From contig NZ_JTCM02000004.1 of NCBI RefSeq assembly GCF_000817785.2, positions 62,001 to 126,000 of the forward strand: DNA of 64,000 nt, in the 5' to 3' direction. The translations under genes were made by a program, and so were the position numbers. The notes below the pieces were generated by a model. It was not told the origin of the DNA. It did no database searches and saw only the letters and a program-made list of their open reading frames with translations. Positions 18,323 to 26,692 of the stretch are shown in pieces; the first letter of the stretch is position 1; every line of letters begins with the position of its first letter. Origin of the DNA: Hassallia byssoidea VB512170 (GTDB lineage: Bacteria > Cyanobacteriota > Cyanobacteriia > Cyanobacteriales > Nostocaceae).

Positions 18323-19093
18323 TTACTTGATTGCTTCAACATAAAGACTCTCGGAGGCTCTTATTTGTTGGTCGATAGATAATTCATCCATCAACGACTT
18401 ACCAAAAGCCTGCCTTTGCACTTTTGAGAAACCATATTTGTACAAAATAAACTCAAGGGTTTCATAATCGTATGCATATTTATGTTCATAGTGTTGGCGA
18501 AATACAAAGTTGATTAATTCCATTCTGGTATTATATTTAAATTTAAAGTGGAAATCTGTGAGATCCGAATCCAGAGGTCTAATAATACTTAGTTCTTCCC
18601 AACCTCCCTGACAGTAAGCATACAAATACTTTTCAATATCTGGAACAATTATACGTATTATTCCTCCCGGTTTTAAGACTCGATAACATTCGGATAAAAA
18701 TAATGGTACTTCCTCTACATAATCTATATGTTCAAAGAAATGTTCAGTAAAAATACCTTTTACTGAATTGTCTGGGAACGGAAGACTCTTGCGACAATCA
18801 CAAACACAGTTAATACCTGGAGCTTCGGAAATATCTACATTAATCCAGTCTGCTTTAGCATGAGGACCTGCACCCACATTTACTAATAAATCCTTAGCAT
18901 TTTCATACTTCTGGGATAATTTTTTGCTTTTAGCTTTTATCAGTGCCGCAGATATCTCATACTGAGAATTTAAGTATGCATATTGTGGGATTAATTGCTC
19001 TTGCCAAAATCTATTAATTATCCTATGGTGATAGTTTACATACGTTTGTAGAGGAATGAGTTTATATAGTAAACGTTTAACTAGCTGTTTCAT
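18323..19093 (-). CDS. SAM-dependent methyltransferase, class I
   Basis: A 256-residue protein from the ATG at 19091-19093; a TTG at 19144 would add 17 residues. It has LLVNVGAGPHAKADWINVD (SAM-binding motif I and the acidic loop), LPFPDNSVKGIFTEHFFEHI and YRVLKPGGIIRIIVPD, the standard sequence of Methyltransf_11-type enzymes. It probably methylates a sugar or a glycan end; terminal methylation is one way ABC-exported polysaccharides are capped, which would fit the Wzt tail encoded at 3374-4666 (inference). The substrate is not determinable. Confidence 0.85.
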   Translation of the reverse strand: MKQLVKRLLYKLIPLQTYVNYHHRIINRFWQEQLIPQYAYLNSQYEISAALIKAKSKKLSQKYENAKDLLVNVGAGPHAKADWINVDISEAPGINCVCDCRKSLPFPDNSVKGIFTEHFFEHIDYVEEVPLFLSECYRVLKPGGIIRIIVPDIEKYLYAYCQGGWEELSIIRPLDSDLTDFHFKFKYNTRMELINFVFRQHYEHKYAYDYETLEFILYKYGFSKVQRQAFGKSLMDELSIDQQIRASESLYVEAIK

Positions 19094-19246
19094 AAGATTT
19101 GCTCTTCGACTCAGAATTACAAAACATACTTTTTGTTGCTTCAATAAGAGAACCCCTGCGTGCGAGTGGCTTCCAAACGAAAAATTTTAGTTTAAATTCA
19201 GTACGATTCGAGAAGCGATCGCTTTAGAGCAACGCTTCCCAATCAT

Positions 19247-20239
19247 TTACACGCAAGCTCTAATAGTGCGATGCCATGCAATAGTTTTAGACAACCCTTC
19301 TTCTAATTTCACCTCAGCTTTGACACCAAGAATTTGTTCGCAACGGGTGCTATCGGGTACACGTCTTCTCACATCTTCATATTTGTTACCTGTAAAAGAT
19401 TCATAGGGAACAAATTTCACCTTGAGTTCTCCAGGTGTGTTACTAAGTCGCTTGATAGTTTTAGCTAAATCAAGGATGGTTATTTCGCGATCGCTACCAA
19501 TATTGAAAATTTCCCCATTAGCTTCGGGTTTAATCGTCGCAGCGTAAATACCTGCTACAGTATCGCTCACATAAGTAAAACTCCGGGTTTGCAGTCCGTC
19601 ACCATGAATAGAAATTTCACCATCGTTTAATATTTGTTCAATAAAAACTGATTGCGGTCCCCCCCACCAAGACAGGTGATGGCGCGGTCCATAAGAACCA
19701 AAAAAGCGTAGAATGACAACTGGAATATCATAGCTATCTTGATAAGCAAAAGCTAAATGTTCATCAAACAACTTAGATACAGCATAGCTCCAACGAGCTA
19801 CTTTCGATGACCCAATAACTGAGTTATCGTCTTCGTTAAAAGGTAGTTTGGGATTGCGTCCATACACGTCAGAAGTTGAGGCAAGTACGCATTTACAATT
19901 TAATTTTCGGGCTAATTCTAAAACGTTGTCTGTACCTTGATAATTAATTTTCAGAGTATCAATTGCTTTGCCGTAACGAGGTATTTTGAAAGCAGCAAGG
20001 TGAACGATGCAATCGATATCCTTTTCTAAATTTTCAAATGTGCTTTTTTCCGTGACATCTTTTTGGAGAAATTGAAATGCTTTATTGCTCAAATGTTCAG
20101 CAATATTTTCTAATTTACCCATTGAGAGGTTATCGATACCAATAACCTCATGACCTGATGCCAATAGCTTGTCTAGTAAGTGAGAACCAAGGAATCCAGC
20201 GACACCTGTAACTAAAATTTTGTGAGGAGCTTCAGCCAT
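19247..20239 (-). CDS. NAD-dependent epimerase/dehydratase (extended SDR)
   Basis: A 330-residue extended short-chain dehydrogenase. TGVAGFLGSHL is the NAD-binding glycine motif, Ser-Thr-Ser-Asp of LASTSDVYGR and YAVSK give the Ser, Tyr and Lys catalytic triad, and GLQTRSFTYVSD is the family's sugar-site segment. It acts on a nucleotide sugar, for example as a UDP-hexose 4-epimerase or 4,6-dehydratase. I cannot choose between these. It is 44 bp from the small transporter gene upstream and belongs to the same minus-strand operon. Confidence 0.87.
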   Translation of the reverse strand: MAEAPHKILVTGVAGFLGSHLLDKLLASGHEVIGIDNLSMGKLENIAEHLSNKAFQFLQKDVTEKSTFENLEKDIDCIVHLAAFKIPRYGKAIDTLKINYQGTDNVLELARKLNCKCVLASTSDVYGRNPKLPFNEDDNSVIGSSKVARWSYAVSKLFDEHLAFAYQDSYDIPVVILRFFGSYGPRHHLSWWGGPQSVFIEQILNDGEISIHGDGLQTRSFTYVSDTVAGIYAATIKPEANGEIFNIGSDREITILDLAKTIKRLSNTPGELKVKFVPYESFTGNKYEDVRRRVPDSTRCEQILGVKAEVKLEEGLSKTIAWHRTIRACV

Positions 20240-20283
20240 ATAAGTTTCTCTTTGTTACAATAAAAAAATAAAGATGGGCTTAT

Positions 20284-20643
20284 TTATGTCTGGACAACAA
20301 GAATTACACCTGCTACAATAACAGCTATTCCTAACCATTGGCTAAACACAACATTCTCACGCAGAAAACGATGAGAAGCCAACGGTACGAGAGCAAATGT
20401 TAATCCTAGCGCTGGAAATGCCTGACTCAGAGGAATTGTCCGCAATACAATCAGCCACAATACAGTCACAACTACATAAGAGATAAACCAAATCCAAAAA
20501 TAAGGAGAAAATAACAAGTCTCGAACTGAGTTGCTTGTTTCCTTAGCAGAACTAGAACCTTGAAATGCATACTTGAGCGAAAGTTGCCCTACTGTACCCA
20601 GCACAACTACAAATAATAAAATCAGCCAAGCAATTATATTCAT
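20284..20643 (-). CDS. EmrE/ArnE-like small membrane transporter, subunit 1
   Basis: A 119-residue protein with four predicted membrane helices and the EamA/SMR pattern (VVLGTVGQLSLKYAF, IPLSQAFPALGLTFALVPLAS). It is paired with a similar 133-residue protein directly upstream. Paired SMR-like proteins in sugar loci (ArnE and ArnF) flip undecaprenyl-phosphate-linked sugars, and this locus also has a DPM1-like GT2 and an ArnT-like GT-C. That functional assignment is an inference; a drug-exporter role cannot be excluded from sequence alone. Confidence 0.82.
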   Translation of the reverse strand: MNIIAWLILLFVVVLGTVGQLSLKYAFQGSSSAKETSNSVRDLLFSPYFWIWFISYVVVTVLWLIVLRTIPLSQAFPALGLTFALVPLASHRFLRENVVFSQWLGIAVIVAGVILVVQT

Positions 20644-20673
20644 TTCTGAATACCTTTTGTGTTTACTGTAACT

Positions 20674-21075
20674 TTAACTAGCTTTTTTGTGGATTTGGCT
20701 ATTCTTAATTGGAAGCGCTACCAAAAGAACTCCGATAAAAATTAGAACTACTCCAACTACTCTAATTAGAGTAATTTTTTCATCAAAAAAGTAGTATGAA
20801 CCCAAAAGGATGCCGACGTAGTTTAAGCTAGTAAGAGGATAAGCAATACTTAGTTTGACAGTTCGCAGAGCAAATATCCAATTGACTATTCCGAGACTAT
20901 AAACACTCAAAGCTAAAACTAATTGCTGAATAAATGTCCAAGTAAATAATTGTTCGGTTTTATTGCTCATCGTATGTTTCATCAGCAATTGTCCAACGAT
21001 ACCAAAGGCAATGCTGAGAAACAAAGTTAGATATGAAATTAACTTCAAACGAGAAGGAGATGATTCAGCGTTCAT
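20674..21075 (-). CDS. EmrE/ArnF-like small membrane transporter, subunit 2
   Basis: A 133-residue protein with four hydrophobic segments, from the ATG at 21073-21075 (a GTG is immediately before it). It has FGIVGQLLMKHTM in helix 1 and VKLSIAYPLTSLNYVGILLGS in helix 3, the SMR/EamA hallmarks. It is distinct from but related to its 119-residue neighbour, 30 bp downstream. Two non-identical subunits suggest a heterodimer. The putative cargo is a polyprenyl-phosphate sugar, by analogy with ArnE/ArnF. Confidence 0.82.
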   Translation of the reverse strand: MNAESSPSRLKLISYLTLFLSIAFGIVGQLLMKHTMSNKTEQLFTWTFIQQLVLALSVYSLGIVNWIFALRTVKLSIAYPLTSLNYVGILLGSYYFFDEKITLIRVVGVVLIFIGVLLVALPIKNSQIHKKAS

Positions 21076-21111
21076 CACAAATTACCATGAAAAATCAACG
21101 AAATGGTGCTG

Positions 21112-22224
21112 TTAAGTTAATGCAAAAAAAGCTTGACTTACAGACTCAACAACTACTTTTTGTGCGGATGCAGTCAATTCTGGAAACATCGGCAAAGATA
21201 AAACTTCATCGCTCAATTGTTCGCTGATTGGTAGTGAACCAAGGGCATAATTCAAGTTAGAGTGTACCTGCTGTAAGTGGAGAGGGATAGGATAGTACAC
21301 CATTGAACCTATTCCTTTTTCTTTGAGGAATTTCTGCACCTTAGCGCGTTGTTTATCTAAAACCCTGATGGTAAACTGATTCCATACCGATCCTGACTGC
21401 ATTGTAGGTAGGACAATGCCTTTAACATTTGCGAGTTGATTGATGTAATAATTTGCAATTTCAACCCTGGCAGAATTCCACCGATCCAAATACTGTAACT
21501 TGACTAAAAGAACTGCTGCCTGTATAGTATCTAAGCGGCTATTCAGTCCTAATTCTTCATGCTGATATTTAACTTTACCCCCATGTCGGCGTAAATACTC
21601 AACTCGCTCTGCAATTACTTTATCAGAAGTAGCGATCGCCCCTCCATCGCCAAAGCATCCCAAGTTTTTGGTAGGGAAGAAGCTAAAACAACCAACGTCT
21701 CCAATTGTCCCGACTTTTTTACCTTCCCAGACAGCACCTGTAGCTTGAGCGCAATCTTCAATCACTTTTAAATTATACTTGCGGGCAATTTCCATAATTA
21801 CCGTCATATTGCAAGGACGACCGTACAAATGTACTGGTAAGATAGCTTTGGTGCGCTCTGTAATTTGAGACTCAATTAAGTCAGTATCGATATTGTAGGT
21901 ATTTAAATCAACATCGACAAAGACAGGAGTCGCTCCCACTATACCAATTGCTTCTGTGGTGGCAATAAATGTGAAAGGTGTCGTTATCACCTCATCACCA
22001 GCACCAATCTTCAAAGCTCTTAGAGCTAAATGTAGCGCATCTGTGCCAGAGTTACAAGAAATTACTTGCTCGCAACTCAAATATTCAGCAAACTGTGCTT
22101 CAAACTCTTTGACTTGCGGACCCATTATATAGCGTCCACCTGCCATGACTGCACAGATATTTTTTTCTATGTCAGCTGCTATACTTTGATATTGACAAGT
22201 TGCGTCAAATGGGGGAATATTCAC
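21112..22224 (-). CDS. DegT/DnrJ/EryC1/StrS aminotransferase (WbpE-like)
   Basis: A 370-residue PLP-dependent sugar aminotransferase with a GTG start. SCNSGTDALHLALRAL near residue 57, VIEDCAQATGA near 155 and FFPTKNLGCFGDGGAI with the PLP-binding Lys near 187 are diagnostic. Among this family the WbpE type adds the 3-amino group to UDP-3-keto-GlcNAcA. The neighbouring dehydrogenase, oxidoreductase and acetyltransferase support that role. It is 4 bp from the acetyltransferase gene, so co-transcription is nearly certain. Confidence 0.9.
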   Translation of the reverse strand: MNIPPFDATCQYQSIAADIEKNICAVMAGGRYIMGPQVKEFEAQFAEYLSCEQVISCNSGTDALHLALRALKIGAGDEVITTPFTFIATTEAIGIVGATPVFVDVDLNTYNIDTDLIESQITERTKAILPVHLYGRPCNMTVIMEIARKYNLKVIEDCAQATGAVWEGKKVGTIGDVGCFSFFPTKNLGCFGDGGAIATSDKVIAERVEYLRRHGGKVKYQHEELGLNSRLDTIQAAVLLVKLQYLDRWNSARVEIANYYINQLANVKGIVLPTMQSGSVWNQFTIRVLDKQRAKVQKFLKEKGIGSMVYYPIPLHLQQVHSNLNYALGSLPISEQLSDEVLSLPMFPELTASAQKVVVESVSQAFFALT

Positions 22225-22228
22225 AATG

Positions 22229-22840
22229 TCATTCTATCCTTTTAATTTGATTTTCACCGCAATATTCATACGTGCGATCGCAAGCTTTACAAACAGTAGT
22301 TTTTTCAAATTCATCTAACTTTGCACCGCACTCACACATCCAACCAACTTGCTTTGCCGGATTTCCATAAACTAGTGCGTAATCGGCAATATCTTTTGTC
22401 ACAGTTGAACCAGCACCGATAAATGCATAACGTCCAATTGTATGACCGCAAACAATTGTCGCGTTTGCACCAATTGTCGCTCCTTGCTTCACCAAAGTTA
22501 CTAAATAATCATCGATTGTATTGCGAGGAAAAGCAGAACGCGGTGTATTAATATTGGTAAAAACACAACTGGGACCGCAAAAAACATCATCTTCTAAAAT
22601 TACACCCGCATAGACAGAAACGTTATTTTGAATTTTCACATTTCGCCCAATTTTCACCTCAGAAGCAACAAATACATTTTGTCCAATTTTACATTTTTCA
22701 CCAATCACCACATCTTTCATAATGTGGCTAAAATGCCAGATTTGACTTCCCGCACCAATAGTACACGGCAAATCAACATAAGCTGATTCATGTACAAAAT
22801 AATCTAAACTTTTTGCTGTCGAAGTACTATCCGTTGACAA
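22229..22840 (-). CDS. Left-handed beta-helix N-acetyltransferase (WbpD/WlbB-like)
   Basis: A 203-residue hexapeptide-repeat acyltransferase (repeats such as IGEKCKIGQNVFV and IGRNVKIQNNVSV). It has the DxxR-type segment TPRSAFPR and a Cys-rich C-terminus (CECGAKL, CKACDRTYEYC) that looks like a zinc ribbon. The start is TTG, supported by an AAGGAGG site 6 nt upstream. WbpD and WlbB acetylate the 3-amino group of UDP-GlcNAc3NA to give UDP-GlcNAc3NAcA. It overlaps the end of the oxidoreductase gene by 14 bp. Confidence 0.9.
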   Translation of the reverse strand: MSTDSTSTAKSLDYFVHESAYVDLPCTIGAGSQIWHFSHIMKDVVIGEKCKIGQNVFVASEVKIGRNVKIQNNVSVYAGVILEDDVFCGPSCVFTNINTPRSAFPRNTIDDYLVTLVKQGATIGANATIVCGHTIGRYAFIGAGSTVTKDIADYALVYGNPAKQVGWMCECGAKLDEFEKTTVCKACDRTYEYCGENQIKRIE

Positions 22841-23837
22841 CTTGAACCTCCTTTAAGTAAACAGCTTTTCCTGAAGATTCTAGCGATTCTTGAGCGGACT
22901 GTAAAACAGTCAAAACATCAATCCCGTTTTTAACGCTGGTTAAAGGTGTCTCTCTGCTTTCTACACAACTGAGAAAATGTTTGCATTCTTGCGTGAGAGG
23001 TGATGCTGCCTCAAGAGGAATGACAATTTTAGAATTTAATTTGAGTACGGGAATATTATCTTGCAATTCAGCTTGCTGGTCGTAAAAAGTCAGCTTGGCA
23101 TCTACAGAAACATCATCAAAGACTAATGTACCAGAATCTCCAACTACTACTAACCGCTGTTCTTTAAAAGGATGCAACCAACTGACAAAAATATGAGCTT
23201 TGATTTGCTCAAATTCCAGATTTACAAGGCAAAAATCTTCAACTTTACCTAAGTTAGCACTACCAAGAGCTTGTACAGATACAGGTAATTTGCCAACGAA
23301 TCCGAGAATTGAACATATATCATGAGGAGCAAAACTCCAAAGCACATTTTCTTCAGTTCTAACTTTACCAAAACTTAAGCGATTGGAATAAAGATATCGC
23401 AGTTTACCAATTTTTCCTTCAGCTACAAAAGCGCGAAGTTTAACTAAAGCTGGGTGGTACTCTAGTAAATGTCCAACCATGAGAATGGCATTGCTTTTTC
23501 TCGCAGCAGCTTCTATCAAAAGTGCATCTTCTAACGTTAAAGCCAAAGGTTTCTCAACAAACACATCTTTGCCGGCAGCTAATGCTTGCACTGCCAAACT
23601 TGCATGAGTTGGCGCTGGTGTAGCTATTATTACCGCTTGTACATCTGGCATTGCTAATACTTTGGCAAAGTCAGAAACTGCCTCAACATCATATTTTGTT
23701 TTTAAGTCTTCTAGAATTTGCTGGCTGGAATCACAAATTATCCGCAGTACACCTAATTGAGCAAATTCTCGAACTAAATTTTTACCCCAGTATCCACAGC
23801 CTATTACTGCTACATATTTATCACTCAGAGGTATCAT
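22827..23837 (-). CDS. Gfo/Idh/MocA oxidoreductase (WbpB/WlbA-like)
   Basis: A 336-residue NAD-dependent sugar dehydrogenase from the ATG at 23835-23837. A GTG at 23885, directly after the stop of the upstream gene, would give 352 residues with an unusual N-terminal extension. It has YVAVIGCGYWGKNLVREF (Rossmann), FVEKPLAL (the family's EKP motif) and GHLLEYHPA. WbpB oxidises the 3-hydroxyl of UDP-GlcNAcA and works with the WbpE aminotransferase; the flanking genes match that pair. The substrate assignment is by context. Confidence 0.88.
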   Translation of the reverse strand: MIPLSDKYVAVIGCGYWGKNLVREFAQLGVLRIICDSSQQILEDLKTKYDVEAVSDFAKVLAMPDVQAVIIATPAPTHASLAVQALAAGKDVFVEKPLALTLEDALLIEAAARKSNAILMVGHLLEYHPALVKLRAFVAEGKIGKLRYLYSNRLSFGKVRTEENVLWSFAPHDICSILGFVGKLPVSVQALGSANLGKVEDFCLVNLEFEQIKAHIFVSWLHPFKEQRLVVVGDSGTLVFDDVSVDAKLTFYDQQAELQDNIPVLKLNSKIVIPLEAASPLTQECKHFLSCVESRETPLTSVKNGIDVLTVLQSAQESLESSGKAVYLKEVQVVNG

Positions 23838-23885
23838 AAACAATTCAAAATCCCCAATAAAAAAAGATAGCAGATTATTTGGCAC

Positions 23886-25196
23886 TCAAGCAACAACGGT
23901 ATTTTTTGTTTTTAAACCTTTTGCCGCTAAAACGTTGCGGGTATCAACAATTAAGGATGAATGTTCGGCAACCAAATCATAATCTACATTATCATGATCG
24001 GTGGTAATGATGACCGCATCAAACTTCTGCAAATTTTCTGGAGTTAAAGATACAGATTGTAAGTTGATTTCTGGATAATGACGATGATTGGAACACGTCA
24101 GAGCATAAGGATCGTGATATTCTATATCTGCTCCTTGCCTTTGTAAAAGCTGAATTATTTTCAAAGAAGGACTTTCTCGCTGATCGTCCACATTTTTCTT
24201 ATAAGCTACTCCTAAAATTAGAATTCGAGAATTTTTTAAAGGTTTGCTGCGATCGTTCAGTGCTGCAACTAACTTATCGACTACATAGTTAGGCATTAAA
24301 GTGTTAACTTCACCTGCCAATTCAATAAATCGTAAAGAAACATCATATTCTCTGGCTTTCCATGTTAAATAAAATGGATCTATAGGAATACAATGTCCAC
24401 CCCATCCGGGACCTGGATAAAAAGCATGAAAACCAAAGGGTTTGGTTTTTGCGGCTTCAATCACTTCCCAGATATCTATATCCATTTTTTGAAGCAAAAT
24501 CTTTAATTCATTTACCAAAGCAATGTTGACTGCACGGTAAATATTTTCGAGAATTTTAGTTGCTTCTGCGGTTTGAGTTGATGATACGGGAACAGTTGTG
24601 GCAATTATTTGATTGTAGAGAGTTTCCGCTAAATCGCGGCATAAAGTTGTGATTCCACCTACTACTTTTGGGACATTAACTAAAGAGTAGTTTTCATTTC
24701 CCGGATCTTCGCGTTCGGGAGAGTAAGCAAGCGAAAAATCTTCACCTACTATAAAGCCGCTGCGAGAAAGTATGGGTAACACTACTTCTTTGGTTGTACC
24801 TGGGTAAGTTGTACTTTCTAAAATAATCAACTGTCCTATTTTTAAAGAACGAGCGATCGCATAAGTTGTATCGACAACATAACTTAAATCAGGCTCTCTA
24901 TGTATATTTAAAGGAGTCGGAACACAAATGGCGATCGCATCAACTTCCCCCAAACGACTCATATCGCTGGTGACATCAATTAAGTGATTTTTTAAATCTT
25001 CGTCAGGAATATGTTTTATATACGATCGCCCAGCTTGAATTTGATTAATTTTCTGTCGATCTACATCAAATCCTAGTACTGAAAAACCTTTTTTGGCAAA
25101 AGCTGTTAAAATTGGCAATCCTACATATCCCAATCCAATAATTCCAATTTTTGCTGATTGATTTTCGATTTTATCTTTGAGTTCTTTTAAAAGCAT
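23886..25196 (-). CDS. UDP-N-acetylglucosamine 6-dehydrogenase (WbpA-like)
   Basis: A 436-residue UDP-sugar dehydrogenase with an ATG start. IGIIGLGYVGLPILTAF is the NAD-binding site, ICVPTPLN and ESTTYPGTT are family motifs, and GPGWGGHCIPIDPFYLTW carries the catalytic Cys. The N-terminal half resembles WbpA/WecC-type enzymes that oxidise UDP-GlcNAc (or UDP-ManNAc) to the uronic acid rather than UDP-glucose. It is the first gene of a tight group that continues with WbpB-, WbpD- and WbpE-like proteins, so UDP-GlcNAc is the likely substrate. Confidence 0.9.
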   Translation of the reverse strand: MLLKELKDKIENQSAKIGIIGLGYVGLPILTAFAKKGFSVLGFDVDRQKINQIQAGRSYIKHIPDEDLKNHLIDVTSDMSRLGEVDAIAICVPTPLNIHREPDLSYVVDTTYAIARSLKIGQLIILESTTYPGTTKEVVLPILSRSGFIVGEDFSLAYSPEREDPGNENYSLVNVPKVVGGITTLCRDLAETLYNQIIATTVPVSSTQTAEATKILENIYRAVNIALVNELKILLQKMDIDIWEVIEAAKTKPFGFHAFYPGPGWGGHCIPIDPFYLTWKAREYDVSLRFIELAGEVNTLMPNYVVDKLVAALNDRSKPLKNSRILILGVAYKKNVDDQRESPSLKIIQLLQRQGADIEYHDPYALTCSNHRHYPEINLQSVSLTPENLQKFDAVIITTDHDNVDYDLVAEHSSLIVDTRNVLAAKGLKTKNTVVA

Positions 25197-25310
25197 TTTT
25201 ATTTACTCCCAAAAAAGGATTTTAAATTCAGTTTACTCGCAGAAGAAATTTGAAGTTTTACTATATATCCAACACCCTATAGGACTCCTCGGAAGATTTT
25301 TTAAATACAC

Positions 25311-25344
25311 GTAGGGTGCGTTAGCGGAGCGTAACGCACCCTAC
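25311..25344. repeat. Dispersed palindrome GTAGGGTGCGTTA...TAACGCACCCTAC
   Basis: Thirteen-bp inverted arms with an 8-nt centre lie between the ABC permease and dehydrogenase genes. Related copies are at 61021-61090. This is a common type of dispersed cyanobacterial inverted repeat. Confidence 0.7.
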
Positions 25345-25381
25345 AAAACTTATCAGCAACGCCTTTGAATTCTTTATCGAT

Positions 25382-25405
25382 ATTATGAATTATGAATTAT
25401 GAATT
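25382..25405. repeat. Heptamer tandem repeat (ATTATGA)n
   Basis: Three copies of ATTATGA plus ATT lie just after the ABC permease stop codon (minus strand). The same heptamer occurs at 12849-12880. Confidence 0.7.
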
Positions 25406-25410
25406 CCTAT

Positions 25411-26253
25411 CTAAATTACGTCAGCAAATGTCCGTTCCATTTTGCGGAAATACCAAATGCCGCTTATTAATAAAAAGAAAACTAATCCTACAGATAGCAT
25501 GAATCCAGGCATGTAAATTTTTGAAGTTCCACCTAAAATAGCCCAGCGAAAGCCATCAATTACGCCTACCATTGGGTTTAAAGAATACAGTAAACGCCAT
25601 TGCTCTGGAACTCGGTTGCTACTAAAACCTACGGGCGATATATATAAGCCAAATTGCACAATAAATGGCACAATATACCGAAAATCTCGGTATTCTACAT
25701 TTAACGCTGCTAACCACAAACCGACTCCGATTGATGCGGCAAAGGCAATGCCGATAAATAATGGTAGTGTGAGTATGCGCCAACTGGGAACAAAGTTATA
25801 CCAAGCCATCAGCCCCAAGAGAATCATGCCGGAAACCATGAAGTCTACAAAGCTGACAATCACTGCACTAATGGGTACAATCAAACGCGGAAAGTAGACT
25901 TTAGAGATTAAGTTGGCATTGCTAACCAGACTGTTGCTGCACTCAGCTAACGCAGTGGAAAAAAACTGCCAAGGTAGCAGGGCGGCAAATACTAAAATCG
26001 GATATGGCACTCCCTCCGACGGTAATTTTGCAATATTTCCAAAGACCACGGTGAACACCACCATTGTCAAAAATGGTCGGATCAATGCCCAAGCCATGCC
26101 GATCGCAGTTTGCTTGTAACGCACCAAAATGTCACGCCAAGCAAGAAAATAGAACAGTTCGCGATAGCGCCACAAATCTTTCCAATATTGCTTTTCGGCG
26201 CGTCCGGCTTCAATCACTAACTCGTGCTTGGAGGCAATCTCTTGACTACTCAT
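25411..26253 (-). CDS. Polysaccharide ABC exporter permease (Wzm/ABC-2 type)
   Basis: A 280-residue protein with six hydrophobic segments, from the ATG at 26251-26253. A TTG at 26304 would add 17 residues but would overlap the upstream gene by 41 bp. It has YRELFYFLAWRDILVRYKQT before the first membrane span and LLPWQFFSTALAECSNSLVSN, the ABC-2 permease signature. It is the partner of the ATP-binding protein encoded at 3374-4666 and exports lipid-linked glycan. The separation of the two subunits by about 21 kb is unusual. Confidence 0.88.
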   Translation of the reverse strand: MSSQEIASKHELVIEAGRAEKQYWKDLWRYRELFYFLAWRDILVRYKQTAIGMAWALIRPFLTMVVFTVVFGNIAKLPSEGVPYPILVFAALLPWQFFSTALAECSNSLVSNANLISKVYFPRLIVPISAVIVSFVDFMVSGMILLGLMAWYNFVPSWRILTLPLFIGIAFAASIGVGLWLAALNVEYRDFRYIVPFIVQFGLYISPVGFSSNRVPEQWRLLYSLNPMVGVIDGFRWAILGGTSKIYMPGFMLSVGLVFFLLISGIWYFRKMERTFADVI

Positions 26254-26263
26254 AGATTGATGC

Positions 26264-26692
26264 TTAACTGACAAATTTGAAATCTTTGATGCCACTGCAA
26301 CCAACTAGCCGTGAATGCCTGCGAGTAAACTCTCCCACAGAAGGGTTCCCCTGAGGATCGATTACTCCTGATACCTGTTGCCAAAGCTCGCGTGGCGCTG
26401 CTGAAAGTTCATAGGTGCGCTCATCGGACTTACGAACGTGATACCATTTTGTCGCTTGGCACTGCTCGCACCAAAAAGCTTCTAACCATTCTCCATCTAT
26501 AGGAACTGTAGTTTGGGACGCTACGAGCATCAATGCACTTCGCCGGCTCATACCCCGTTGCTGCAACTGCCCCGGGCGATCGGCAAACAACTGATATTTT
26601 TGACTCATGCTATCGAGATAGCAACTATGAACTGGACAATATATGGCTCGTCGTTTTGAACGTTTCCGATTTCGGTCACACCTTCTCTGCAA
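26264..26692 (-). CDS. Conserved small cyanobacterial protein with Cys/His zinc-ribbon-like motifs
   Basis: A 142-residue protein with a TTG start supported by GGGAGG 6 nt upstream. It begins with a basic stretch (CDRNRKRSKRRAIYCP), then YCPVHSCYLDS and, after about 50 residues, WCEQCQATKWYHV; CPVHSC and CEQC could bind a metal. GVIDPQGNPSVGEFTRR follows. From recollection this is a conserved protein of cyanobacteria often found beside exporter genes; I could not check that. It ends 11 bp before the permease start, so the two are probably one transcript. The function is unknown. Confidence 0.75.
   Translation of the reverse strand: MQRRCDRNRKRSKRRAIYCPVHSCYLDSMSQKYQLFADRPGQLQQRGMSRRSALMLVASQTTVPIDGEWLEAFWCEQCQATKWYHVRKSDERTYELSAAPRELWQQVSGVIDPQGNPSVGEFTRRHSRLVGCSGIKDFKFVS

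Noticed and set aside
26254-26304. TTG start for the ABC permease
   Set aside because: It would overlap the small upstream gene by 41 bp and add residues not typical of the family; the ATG at 26251-26253 fits.
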